Below are positions 22,441 through 31,916 of a stretch of DNA of 64,000 nucleotides, one piece after another (positions within the stretch are counted from its first letter, which is position 1; every line of letters begins with the position of its first letter). Where the stretch lies: NCBI RefSeq assembly GCF_000340215.1, contig NW_006921534.1:3533041-3597040 (forward strand), written 5' to 3'. Made by a program: the position numbers and the translations under genes. This DNA comes from Pseudocercospora fijiensis CIRAD86 (lineage: Eukaryota; Ascomycota; Dothideomycetes; Mycosphaerellales; Mycosphaerellaceae). The notes below the pieces were generated by a model. The model saw nothing but the letters and a program-made list of their open reading frames with translations. It was not told the DNA's origin and ran no database searches.

Positions 22441-22865
22441 GATTCTTGATCGTGGCTCCGCGGAACATGATCATGACATTTGACGGAGGAGTTCGTCGGG
22501 CCCTTTGATTATGCGGCGGTTGAACATAGATATCCAGTGTCATTGTTTGGGGCATTGCTACAGCGGGTGCCAAAGGCAGAGCAAACGGAGCAGGGTTCAT
22601 ATACAGATGAATGGGACTCAGAACTGTAGATGGACATCTCCTTCACTTGACAGTCTCGTTGTTGCGCTACTGTAGCACAGTGATAAAACAATGCTTACTA
22701 TACGCCTCCGCGGAAATCCCTACTTCCGGATGGATCACATGCCAAAGATGTACTTTCACCCGTTCCGAGTCCGTGCACTCGGCACGGCTCGTGATTCTTG
22801 GCTCCACTCCTTGCTACGAAACTGATTGCTTTCCTACAACCTTCGGCTATCCTGAACTTCTCAAC

Positions 22866-22935
22866 ATCGCATCGCATCGCATCGCATCGCATCGCATCGC
22901 ATCGCATCGCATCGCATCGCATCGCATCGCATCGC
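22866..22935. repeat. (ATCGC)14 pentanucleotide tandem repeat
   Basis: Fourteen perfect copies of ATCGC in a row (70 bp), ending in ATCACC directly before an ATGGCGCCG. Translated it gives repeating IASHR. A perfect array this long is probably unstable in copy number. Confidence 0.95.
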
Positions 22936-22940
22936 ATCAC

Positions 22941-23222
22941 CATGGCGCCGCGCAAGAAATGGGTGCCACTGGCCATCGATTCTGCGGCTGTAAATCTTGT
23001 CGAGGAGACCGATCGAGCCGAGTTGTGGCCAAGCTCCATGCTATTACTCACTATGGCAATACCCAGGCACTGGTTCTCGACTACTACAAGCGCCCAGACA
23101 ACTCAATTGCCAAGTACTTCGATGAGCCCATTCCTTACGTAGATGTTCTGGACGGACAGGGCCACAAAATCTGGATGCAAGAGAAGAAGAAGTATGCAAA
23201 GGTCCTACAGTGCGTCAAGTGA
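22941..23222 (+). CDS. Possible short gene after the pentamer array, model uncertain
   Basis: An ATG in CCATGGCG context follows the pentamer array. Two overlapping frames look partly coding: one begins MAPRKKWVPLAIDSAAVNLV, the other ends with a natural-looking tail that includes DNSIAKYFDEPIPYVDVLDG and stops at 23222. They may be two exons of one gene or a gene broken by a frameshift; I could not find a clean intron. The following 200 bp lead into an F-box-like remnant. I recognise no family. Confidence 0.25.
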   Translation, partial: HGAAQEMGATGHRFCGCKSCRGDRSSRVVAKLHAITHYGNTQALVLDYYKRPDNSIAKYFDEPIPYVDVLDGQGHKIWMQEKKKYAKVLQCVK

Positions 23223-23471
23223 CTCAGTATACGCTAATATCTTCATAGGCGACTTGCAGAGTGGACTCCGATCTTGCAGCGTGATGACTACAGTGCGAGG
23301 AAGCCAGCGAAATGCTTACCTTCGCGCGCTGCTCTCAGCGCCTACATGCCGTTCAGAAAGCTGTTCGGCGAGCGGAAACACGCGGGAAAATATTTAAGTT
23401 GATCAGACTTCAGTCAGTCACTGTGCAAAGCTAAGCATGGTCAGCCTCCGCATACATTCAACACCAGCTTC

Positions 23472-23884
23472 ATGGATTTGGCGGCGGAGCTGAGGAACCG
23501 CATCTATCGTATGCACCTCGTGACTGACGAACTGATCGAACTGCTGCCAAAAGCATCGCAGTGTTATAGAAACTCTGCATGGTGAATCGGCGACTACCGC
23601 TGGAGAAGATGGCTCAAGCTGCAAAAGTCACTCTGCCCTTCCTTCGTTTCAATAAGACCGTGCTCGCCGAGGCCAGTAGCATCTTCTATGGCGAGGACGA
23701 GTTCCGTTTCAGTGGCTGCTTTGGCTGGATATTCCTCCGCGGCTTCACGGAGACCATCGGACGCACCAACGCCTCGCATCTTCGTCGAGTTACAGTCCAT
23801 ATCCACTGGCCAGGCAAGAGCACGGATGCTAGCGACGACTGTAATCGTATTCGCGAGTTGCAGACGATCCTGGTGATCAGGTAG
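23472..23884 (+). pseudogene. F-box/2EXR-like fungal protein, broken
   Basis: The first frame gives MDLAAELRNRIYRMHLVTDE, a classic start of fungal F-box-like/2EXR proteins (LPxELRNxIY), and stops at a TGA (about 23580). The family's next conserved block then appears in another frame (from about 23579): PFLRFNKTVLAEASSIFYGE followed by DEFRF, and a later HLRRVTVHI strand. The frame change means either an undetected intron or, more likely, a frameshifted remnant. Such genes are numerous and fast-evolving in Dothideomycetes. The frame ends at 23884. Confidence 0.55.
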
Positions 23885-24005
23885 GGAGTGATGAGGATGA
23901 GTAGTGGTGGGTGATTCGCGAGTCATGTCACTCGCCGACATGATGTCTTCCAGGTCCTTTCCTTGAGAATTCTGTACCTAGACGCCAGCAAGCAGGCGTT
24001 TTCTC

Positions 24006-24022
24006 CCTCCCTCTCTCTCTCT

Positions 24023-24070
<48 letters not shown>
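24006..24070. repeat. CT/CA compound microsatellite
   Basis: A (CT)n run of about 20 bp passes into a (CA)n run of about 45 bp with one interruption (CATACA). Confidence 0.95.
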
Positions 24071-24072
<2 letters not shown>

Positions 24073-24190
24073 CGGCCGAGTCAACATCCACGCCTGTCTC
24101 AATCAGGAAGGCCAGATGACGGGATGACGGTTCTGACCTATGTTCAGACTCTCAGAGTGACTTGGTTCATGAAGTGACTGCGAGGATAGA

Positions 24191-24576
24191 TCATAGCATA
24201 ACCCTGTGCAAACCCGTCGGACAGCACAGCGTAGCACACACCATCTGTTTCAATCGGTATTGCCGTGCTCTGCCAACCGGATTCTCGGCCATGTACTTCG
24301 CGCGATCAGCACAATATGCTCGGGCTTGGCTGACCTTAAATGCGTCTCCATCGAAATTATCAGGCCAAGGTGGTATTGGAGGAGACCCGTCATAGGGCAT
24401 CCTTCTTCCATTATTTTGAGCGAATGCCTGATTGGACAACACGTCTTGGATGAGCATCTTACTGCAAGTCCCTGTTGATCGTTACGAACGGCCTGCCTGT
24501 AAGACTTCCAGTCATCGGACTGGACTCCGATAGAGATCTCCTTCTCGCAGGAGTTGTCTACACGCATCTTCGCCAT
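24191..24576 (-). CDS. Possible small gene, unrecognised
   Basis: Two overlapping minus-strand frames look partly coding: one from an ATG at 24576 (MAKMRVDNSCEKEISIGVQS) and one ending at 24191 that contains SPPIPPWPDNFDGDAFKVSQ and AYCADRAKYMAENP. A GTAAGA donor follows the first frame, and possible acceptors 35 or about 61 nt later would join them, but the fit is not convincing. It could be a two-exon small protein or a remnant. It lies just downstream of the dehydrogenase gene, on the same strand. Confidence 0.25.
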
Positions 24577-24649
24577 GCAGCTTCGCTAGAATGCTTCGAC
24601 AGTGACCAGAGCACGCTACCATGAAAGCAAATACGCAGAGATGTAGCCG

Positions 24650-25811
24650 TTAAGCAGCCTTCTGCAGCTTGTACGATTTCCGAATCGCCTGAATTACAGC
24701 CTCGGTTACCTCCTTTGTGTTCGCAGAGCCACCAAGATCTTTCGTTAAGATGCCTTGGCCACAGACATCTTCGATACATTCCAGTAACCGATCTGCTGCC
24801 TCTTCCTCGCCAAGCCATCTCAGCATTTCCGCGGCAGTCCAAAAGGTGGCGACAGGGTTGGCAACACCTTTTCCAGTGATATCGAAAGCAGATCCATGAA
24901 TCGGTTCGAACATGCTGGGATTTTGCCTTGTCGGGTCAAGGTTGGATGTTGGTGCAATGCCGATCGAACCGGCCAGGGCCGCTGCAAGATCCGAAAGAAT
25001 ATCCGCGTGTAAATTGGTGGCAACAATGGTATCGAGCGAATTGGGCTGGAGTACCATGCGGCACGTCATCGCGTCAACGAGCATTTTGTCGGTGTGCACA
25101 TCTGGGTACTCCCTAGCGACTTCTGCGGCAATTTCATCCCACATTACCATTCCATTGCGCTGCGCATTAGACTTGGTCACGACTGTGAGATGCTTCTTCG
25201 GCCGCTTTTGCGCAGTTTCATATGCGAATCTGATAAGCCTGGTTACGGCATGTCGAGTGAAGATAGAGACTTCGGTGCTCGTCTCCCATGGCTGGCCGCG
25301 ATGAGATCTGCCTCCTTGTCCAGCATACTCTCCTTCGCTATTCTCGCGAATAATTACCCAATCGAGATCGCCAGTATTTGCATTTCGGAGAGGTGACTGA
25401 GTACCCTTGAGGATCTTCGTTGGACGAACATTGGCATATTGCTGGAATGGCTGGCAGATCGCCAGTCGCAATCCCCAAAGGGAGATGTGGTCTGGAACAT
25501 CTATGCAGCGAGTCAGTCTTGAGTCCAAACCCTTACATATTGTGCTTACCTGGAGCACCAACAGCGCCGAAAAGGATTGCATCGTGCTGTTTCAGGCTTA
25601 CAAGCCCTTCATCTGGGATATATTTGCCGGTCTTCTTATATGTTTCTGAGCTCCAGTCGTAATTCTGGAACTTGAGACTGAAGGACCCAGAGGCCTCGCT
25701 CAAAACCTTGAGAACTTCTACGCCAGCGTCGATGACCTCAGGTCCAATGCCGTCAGCTGGGATAGTGGCGATTTTGTACTCTTGATTGTCTGAAATGGCA
25801 ATTGGAGACAT
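24650..25811 (-). CDS. Tartrate/D-malate dehydrogenase-type enzyme (isopropylmalate dehydrogenase family)
   Basis: Exon 1 is 25550-25811 and exon 2 is 24650-25500, joined across a 49-nt intron (GTAAGC donor, CTGAC branch, TAG acceptor), giving 370 aa. The fold is that of NAD-dependent beta-decarboxylating dehydrogenases: IPADGIGPEVIDAG at the N terminus, FGAVGAP, RENSEGEYAG, the catalytic Lys region TKSNAQRNG, DAMTCRMVLQP, the metal-binding ATNLHADILSDLAA and the nucleotide-site segment EPIHGSAFDI. The RENSEGEYAGQGGR block, and an SNLDP segment before EPIHG, favour the tartrate/D-malate branch over leucine-pathway LEU2. It would oxidise a 2-hydroxy-dicarboxylate with CO2 release. Substrate specificity cannot be read from sequence alone. 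The next gene upstream (same strand) is a cyclodeaminase homologue. Confidence 0.85.
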
Positions 25812-26112
25812 TGTGCCTCGCAGAGTTCTAGCTAACGAGAACGGGACCGGACTGGATTCACTTCCAGCAGTATATCAATGATCTATTCAACAGATCGCAA
25901 GATCATTGGAGCTCTTGTCGGCTTCCCACGTGCGAAGAGCTTTGCCGCAATCCTTTGGCTCATCCTTCCGGCTGAAAATTCTGCCGTCGCTCAATATACA
26001 GCTTGGCAGTTCACATGCGGCTTGACGCGGTTTGCCAAGAACAGTTGTTTCGGCAGAAGCGTCATCGGAGGCCGGTGAATACACACAATCGATGATGCTC
26101 TTGCAAGATTCT
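25812..26112. other. Spacer between two minus-strand metabolic genes
   Basis: 301 bp between the cyclodeaminase stop and the dehydrogenase start, both on the minus strand. It presumably holds the dehydrogenase promoter. No gene seen. Confidence 0.5.
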
Positions 26113-27228
26113 CTAAAAGTTTGAGATAGGTGTTCCCATTTCACGCTGCTTGGCTATATCGAGTATCGCCTCGCCAAGTGCTAGATCAGTCAGACTGACT
26201 CCGACACTCTTATACACGATTAGACCATTAGCCAACCATGTTGTGAACTTCTCTCGCTTCTGCGACTCGCTTTCGTCCTGATTTTGAAGATCCAAGACCT
26301 CACCAAGCTCCAGCAAACTTCTGGCGGCAAGACCACTCTGCAAGACCTCGCCAGTGTGATGTAGACAAGCATCACGATCATCCACAATTATCAGGCCTCC
26401 CTTTTCATCTCTCAGGTTGAAAGTGCGGTCGTCCTCGGCAACATGCTTCAGTAACGCTGGATCCAGTTCAATCATTTGGGATTGCCAGGAGCCGATAGCA
26501 GAGATGTACGGAGCTCGTTTGCGCGAGTCGAGAGAGAGGTCTTCCTTTGGGAACAAAATGTCCTCTGAGGGTACCGTGCAGAAGACAGCATCCACTTCGG
26601 CTAATTTGCTCTGCAGAAGTGACTTGTCGTTGGGATCGAGACTCTCAAGCTTTGCCTCAGATTTCCACCGACCAGCATTCTCCTCCTGAAGCTGCTTGAC
26701 CAGCTGGTCTGCTCGTCCAAGGTTGCGATTCACTACCGTAACGGACTGTATTTCCTCTCCTCGCAAAGCCAAAGCTAGGCGAATATGCCACAAGGCTTGC
26801 TTGCCAGCTCCAAAGACCAGAATTGAATCCGTGTACTTTCGCCATGTCCACAGAATGAGAGCACTCAAGGAGGTACGAAAGCCAGTAACCTCTTCAGCGT
26901 TGATCAAGCCTGTGGGGATTCCGTGATTGTCGCACAGAACTATGACACCGTGAAGCGGCTGTTGGGTGTTTGAGACTCTGTCTGGCGCAGGGTGAACAAT
27001 GATCTTGGTGCCGACCGACGATGGAGACGTGAAAGGTCGAAATAACGTCTTCTGGCCGCTCGGCCTGTTGATGATGCCTGCGTCTGGCTGATACTTGCGT
27101 TCATCCTCGACTGAATATCGGCGCAGAGACTCCTGCAGCTTGTTCTGGAACAGCTTTACGTCAGACCTGGACAGACCGATTAAGATCTCATGAACGGCAG
27201 CGTCCCCTAGAATTCGGCAGCCAGCCAT
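26113..27228 (-). CDS. Ornithine cyclodeaminase / mu-crystallin family protein
   Basis: A single-exon frame of 371 aa from an ATG at 27228. The family's Rossmann domain is visible in the middle: SILVFGAGKQALWHIRLALA is the NAD(P)-binding glycine loop, followed by VTVVNRN. Earlier, GTKIIVHP and GIPTGLINAEEVTGFRT match the substrate-side conserved blocks. Later, AVFCTVPSEDILFP corresponds to the ATxSxxP strand. Members convert ornithine to proline or reduce cyclic ketimines, or act as opine/alanine-type dehydrogenases; which applies is unknown. A segment rich in charged residues (LQNQDESESQKREKF) interrupts the C-terminal part. It is 301 bp upstream of the tartrate dehydrogenase-type gene on the same strand. 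Confidence 0.85.
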   Translation of the reverse strand: MAGCRILGDAAVHEILIGLSRSDVKLFQNKLQESLRRYSVEDERKYQPDAGIINRPSGQKTLFRPFTSPSSVGTKIIVHPAPDRVSNTQQPLHGVIVLCDNHGIPTGLINAEEVTGFRTSLSALILWTWRKYTDSILVFGAGKQALWHIRLALALRGEEIQSVTVVNRNLGRADQLVKQLQEENAGRWKSEAKLESLDPNDKSLLQSKLAEVDAVFCTVPSEDILFPKEDLSLDSRKRAPYISAIGSWQSQMIELDPALLKHVAEDDRTFNLRDEKGGLIIVDDRDACLHHTGEVLQSGLAARSLLELGEVLDLQNQDESESQKREKFTTWLANGLIVYKSVGVSLTDLALGEAILDIAKQREMGTPISNF

Positions 27229-27783
27229 GTTTCTGGACAGAATTGGTCCACAGAGTCTGTACCGTTCTCACCAAAGGTTCTGGCTGAGGAAGTGCTCGAT
27301 GAGGAGATGGCTTTCAATGAAGATCACATGAGAAAATATGGCCCTCTGGTCAGATCACGGTCCTGTTGGCCAGGCATGCCATGTTTTCTGAAGACTTCAG
27401 CAGTCTGTCCTGTCGACCTGTTGCCCGCCACCGCAAAGCCTGTGAGGCTAACAAGAAGCGGGATCAGTCGTCAGGTGATCGGACCTGGCTGACTGAACGC
27501 CAAGACCTCGGACTGACTTACCATACACTTAGAGACTACGGCGGCTGGATGTTGTGCCGCGCCTTTTATAGCTGCTCCCACAACATCGACAACGCCTTCG
27601 TCATAAGCTGTGAATCCTTCGTAGTCCTCGAAGCACTGCGCGCAGTTCCTCCGACAATGTTGCTGTCGATTTGGTGCCACAAAATACAACGCGACCTGGT
27701 CCTTAAGTATACCACCTACTTCTTTTGCTAAGTGGCTTTGTTATTTATCAAACACCCCTTGCTAGAGACCCTACAGAATCTCC
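27229..27783. other. Intergenic, possibly with gene fragments
   Basis: About 550 bp. Short frames on both strands contain clustered Cys (plus strand about 27366-27480, minus strand 27471-27689), but neither has the full six-cysteine spacing of a Zn2Cys6 domain, so I do not call a transcription factor. Confidence 0.35.
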
Positions 27784-28351
27784 TTACCTGTTCATCTACA
27801 AGCAACAGGAGCTCATTCAACTTTCTGAAGCCGAAGCATGTATCTGGGTTCTATGAAGTGCCAAGTCTGGAATGGACGTACATATGGACATGACGATGCG
27901 GGCGGCCGAAGCTTTCTCGAAAACGGGTCTTGGTCAAGGAAAGCAGTTCCGTTTCATCTACACGAGCGGAGCGTTCGTGGAACGAGATCAGAGTAAATCA
28001 CTTTGGGTTTTGAGCGAAAAGAGGAAGCCAAGGGTGAGTGGAGCGAGTACTCGTTATTGATGGCTTACTGACGTGAGGCAGGGCACTGTTGAGGACCGAG
28101 TGATTGATCTTGAAGGACAATTTGACCAGGGATGGAAGTCTTTTGTTGTGCGCCCGGCGTTTGTGACAGCACGAGAGCCGACATTAAGTCCGATTCTAGG
28201 AGATCTCTATATTCCGGTTAGCGAGCTGGCCGCAGCTATGCTTGATGCGGCGGTGAACGGGAGCGAGAACCAAATTATGGAGAACGCTGATCTGAGGCGA
28301 TTTGGGAAGGCGGCTTTGCAGCGGAAGCTGTCTGATGTGCTGGAGAAATAA
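27784..28351 (+). pseudogene. NAD(P)-binding Rossmann protein (NmrA/SDR-like), truncated with an in-frame stop
   Basis: Only the C-terminal two thirds of this common fungal family is present. The frame runs through QLSEAEACIWVL, then a TGA at 27854-27856, then continues in the same frame as SAKSGMDVHMDMTMRAAEAF and FRFIYTSGAFVERDQSKSLW. A 48-nt intron (28034-28081) with a GTGAGT donor leads to a second exon ending at 28351 (RGTVEDRVIDLEGQF... to ...LSDVLEK). The nucleotide-binding GxxGxxG part expected about 80 residues upstream is missing. A shorter product from the ATG at 27872 is possible but would lack the cofactor site, so I call it a remnant. Confidence 0.65.
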
Positions 28352-28517
28352 GTTGATCATCAACAGCTCTCAAGTCTCATAACGATGGACCGGTCTCGTG
28401 CTACCAGAGCGACTGGTTTATGCCCTGTAATCGCGTGCTGGAACGAGAGTGCTATTTTGCCTCGAAGAAACTACCGGCCTCTACCCAAATGAATCTCATT
28501 GCTCGTGTTGCTCCCGC

Positions 28518-29093
28518 TCATATTCCTAGTCTTCGAATCCGTCCAGAGTTTTTGGCCGCTTGCTCTGCCACGGAATGTTTGTGATAGCCGTATAGATTAT
28601 ACGGTTCGCCAAGCTCAATATTGCGATTGACGAACTTGTTGCAATTTTCATGGACTTTTCTTAAATAGCGAGTCTTCCCCACTACTTTGCCCATGGTGAA
28701 GCCAGTATCTGAGCGCATTGCAGGGCCAAGTAAAACCACTTTCCCACTCAGTACGCCTGCAGACTTGCGTTGTGGTACCCAACCAGCAAGCTCAACAGGC
28801 TTGATCTCGGAGTCTCGGGTTATGTTCTGTACGATACTCCTGAAAGGCCCAGTCCATTTCTCACTCAGAGCCCTCATCCAGCTTCGCTGTGGAACACTTG
28901 TGTTTGGCACATTGCTTAGCTCCGCGCGGCCAAAGAATCCTTCGCGATAAGGCCAGGAAGTCACTACCTGGCAGCGATACACCTGATCAGCAATGCCAGA
29001 CTGTGCCGCCTTGTCATGATTATGGGGCATGCTTCGAATAGATATCTTCTCAGCATCAGCCCATGAAAACATCATCGCTGAGAGGGAGATCAC
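28518..29093 (-). pseudogene. FAD-dependent monooxygenase C-terminal remnant
   Basis: A 191-codon frame with no ATG at its beginning. It resembles the C-terminal half of FAD monooxygenases of the salicylate-hydroxylase type: a TSWPYREGFFG-like strand, LAGWVPQRKSAG, then GKVVLLGPAMRSDTGF where active enzymes have a G-R-V-x-L-x-G-D-A-A-H motif. The key Asp and His of that motif are replaced here. The N-terminal FAD-binding fold is absent upstream, where the IMP1 gene begins to overlap the expected position. It ends 22 bp from the IMP1 stop region. Likely a decayed gene. Confidence 0.45.
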
Positions 29094-29114
29094 TTGCTCA
29101 TTACGGCAAAACGC

Positions 29115-29828
29115 TCAATCTAGATCGTCGTCGGCTGCAGGCTGCAGACCATTCTCCAACACTGCAAGCTTCGGGGTACGGTCCTGCCAGTCAATCTTGC
29201 CTATGACTTTGCCAGAGACCAGAGCCAAGGGAAGAGGGCCGAAATGCCTTGAATCGCGAGAATGTGCTAAGTTATCTCCAACGACCCAACAGTGTCCTTC
29301 TGGTACCTACCAACCATCAGTGACTCTCACCGAAACACATTGTTGCTTCCCACTACTTACCTGTAACATGGCATCACTCTTGCCGGGTGTGTACATCAAC
29401 ACCAGATCGCCGCTCAAGCCGACTACTCTCTTGACCGCGTGCATCCCCTCCGTGACGGGATGTCGAAAGCTGACCAGATCTCCTACATGAATGCCTCTGC
29501 CTCGTCTGTGCCACTTGCTGATGATGACCCAGTCACCAAAGCTTGACACGGTCGGTAGCATGGAGATTCCGTACGCAGAGTCGCACGTATAGAAGTAGTG
29601 ACACCATGTATGCCAGCCTACGAAGCCTGCCCATGCATACAAAAACCATCTCAGGGTGCGATCGAAGGATCTCACGGGACTTCCTGCTTTTTGGAAAGCA
29701 AACACTCGAGGGAAGCGGCTTGAGGAGGTATCGGTGGTCGACTTAGTTGAGACAGATCGCATCGAGACAGCGCGAGTAGATGTCGGGCGGAGACCAGCAT
29801 TCTGCCATGGCCGCGGCCATCTCAACAT
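29115..29828 (-). CDS. IMP1: Mitochondrial inner membrane protease subunit 1 (signal peptidase I family, S26)
   Basis: Exon 1 is 29361-29828 and exon 2 is 29115-29306 (54-nt intron, GTAAGT donor), giving 219 aa. The protein cleaves sorting peptides of inner-membrane proteins on the intermembrane-space side. The N terminus is rich in Arg/Ser/Thr and lacks acidic residues, as in a mitochondrial presequence, and is followed by a membrane segment (WFLYAWAGFVGWHTW). The catalytic dyad is visible: Ser89 in GISMLPT and Lys133 in HAVKRVVGLSGD. Exon 2 supplies the conserved GHCWVVGDNLAHSRDSRHFG box. SMLPT with GDWVIISKWHRRGRG favours the Imp1 type over Imp2. It is divergent from EBP2 with 226 bp between starts. 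Confidence 0.88.
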
Positions 29829-30054
29829 TGCACTGGAAATGTATGCGACAATTCTTGTTCATATGAACAAGAAGCAGACGCGGGAAGGTCATAAGGTAGC
29901 GAGGGGATGCTAATTGGATCGACCAGGCTCGGAGCTGGCTCCTGCTTTTCCGCCGCGGCAAAGCCAAAAGTTGAAGGCTTGGCCAGAATTTATTTGACCT
30001 TCACCAGCCAACATTTTCCTCTCAGCGCACTGATCGCATAATTCTGTCGGCAAC
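29829..30054. promoter_or_regulatory. Bidirectional promoter IMP1/EBP2
   Basis: Only 226 bp separate the two start codons, so promoters must overlap. No specific site is recognised. Confidence 0.6.
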
Positions 30055-31331
30055 ATGGCGAAAACAATGAAGCTCAAAGCTGCATTGGAGCGAGAGAAGG
30101 GTGTCAATCACAAGCTGGAAAAGCAGAAGAAATTGCAAAAAGCGGCCGAGAAGCGCAAACGCCAGAAGAAAGAGTCGGACGTCGATTTGCAGGCGCTTGA
30201 AGCTGCAGTAGTCGCTGCCGAAGAGGCGGGAGGCGCGAACGGCACAAAGAAGTCGAAAAGGGGCAAGAAGGCGGGCAAGAGCGCAAAGAATACTGAGGAG
30301 AGTGAGAGCGAGGCAGAAGGATGGGAACCAGACGATAGTGAAGAAGATGGCCAAGCAAATGGAGGTGTGGAGATTGGTCCTATGTCAGATGAATCCGATT
30401 CAGAGTCAGACGAAGAAGACGAGCCTGAACAAGACGGCAGAGAAGACGAGGAGGAGGAGGAATACGAAGACATACCACTATCCGACATCGAATCGCTGGC
30501 TTCAGAAGACAGAGCAGATGTGATACCGCACCAACGACTGACGATCAACAACACCGCCGCCTTGCAACGATCACTGAAATCATTCGCACTACCGTCCAGC
30601 CTACCTTTCTCCGAAGTACAGTCGGTGACCTCTGCCGAACCAGTTGAAATCAAGGACGTGGAAGACGACCTTAACAGAGAGTTAAAATTCTACCACCAAT
30701 GTCTTGATGCCGTGACAGAGGCAAGAGCAAAGCTCAAGGCTGAAGGAGTGCCATTCAGCAGGCCTACAGATTATTTTGCAGAGATGGTCAAGTCAGAAGA
30801 GCAAATGGGCAAAGTACGAGCGAAGATGCTGGATGAGGCTGCAAGAAAGAAAGCCAGCGCGGACGCAAGACGGCAAAGGGATCTCAAGAAGTTTGGCAAG
30901 GCTGTCCAGGTCGCAAAGTTGCAAGAGAGACAGAAGGAGAAGCGAGATACCATGGACAGAATCCAGACGCTCAAGAGGAGTAAGTCACGGTCTCAAGAAA
31001 GATCCTTGTCAATGTACCCTGCTAACTCTCCACAGAACGCCAAGGTGCTGACCTCACCGCCAACGAAGACGCAGATTTCGACATTGCGATCGAGGATGCG
31101 ACCGAGACAGCGAAGAAGGATAAGGCTGCGAGACGAGCATCCGGCGACGGCCCCAATCGAAAGCGCCAGAAGAAGGACGAGAAGTTCGGGTTTGGTGGCA
31201 AGAAGCGGTTTGCGAAGAGCAACGACGCGAAGTCGACGGGTGACGACCGTTCGTATTCCGTCAAGAAGATGAAGAGTGGTGGCAAGAAGGGGACTTTTAG
31301 GCCTGGCAAGAGCAAGCGCGCGAAGAGGTGA
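30055..31331 (+). CDS. EBP2: rRNA-processing protein EBP2
   Basis: Exon 1 is 30055-30979 and exon 2 is 31036-31331 (56-nt intron with GCTAAC branch and CACAG acceptor), giving 406 aa. EBP2 is a nucleolar protein needed for 27S pre-rRNA processing and 60S assembly. The N-terminal half is a Lys-rich helix and then a strongly acidic stretch (SDSESDEEDEPEQDG). The conserved EBP2 domain follows: DDLNRELKFYHQCLDAVTEA, GVPFSRPTDYFAEMVKSEEQM, and a long basic helix KKFGKAVQVAKLQERQKEK. Exon 2 holds the family's FGFGGKKRFAKSND motif and the terminal Lys/Arg-rich RPGKSKRAKR. Length and motif order match fungal orthologues. Confidence 0.93.
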
Positions 31332-31916
31332 AGAATCGGTTCTTCCGGTGTTGTGCATGATGCTTAGCGAGGCGTTGAGGGCTTGTGAAGAATTGTCGAT
31401 GCGATGAGAAGACAAAAGATGTCATATCCTCTATCCCCACCCACCCACTCCATCTTTCTCCGTGTCCGTCCTGCGAACGTCACAGTGCTGGGAAAATGGC
31501 ACAAGCAATGGCTACTTCCAAATTGCGGCCGCCGCGCCCGCCTCAAGGCAGCTGTATAGCGATCCCTGTCATGGTGTTGTCGCTACTGTACGGTATGTTG
31601 CTTTCGCACGTTGGATGGGAGAGGGCTTTGCGGGTCTCGGCCGTCCAATGGAAAGCGCAAGCCAAGCAGAATCCTTCCGATCGGATGAATTCGCAGCAGC
31701 GAGTCAAGCCACAAAACGGTGTTCGTCCATCTCTATGTCCGGACCGCAGAACAAAGACACCAACGCCACGCCCGATGGTGAATCGGAAACCGCTACACCA
31801 GATAGTTTGAATACAAGCAACTTCACCAACAGGTAGGGATTGTGCATTCCAGCTCACGACAACACCTTCCAGACACGACAACAGATCAGCAAGCTGTCTG
31901 AACAAAGTCCATCGCC
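31332..31916. other. Intergenic, with a possible small membrane-protein gene
   Basis: An ATG at about 31496 opens MAQAMATSKLRPPRPPQGSC followed by a hydrophobic stretch (IAIPVMVLSLLYG) and a GTATGT that could be a donor. The downstream exon cannot be fixed, since two frames remain open. This could be a small mitochondrial or ER membrane protein, but it is not supported enough for a gene call. Confidence 0.25.

Noticed and set aside
22866..24070. CRISPR-like array
   Set aside because: The pentamer and CT/CA runs are simple tandem repeats without spacers, in a eukaryotic genome.
27366..27731. Possible Zn2Cys6 transcription factor start
   Set aside because: The cysteines do not follow the CX2CX6CX5-12CX2CX6-8C pattern and no downstream domain is visible.
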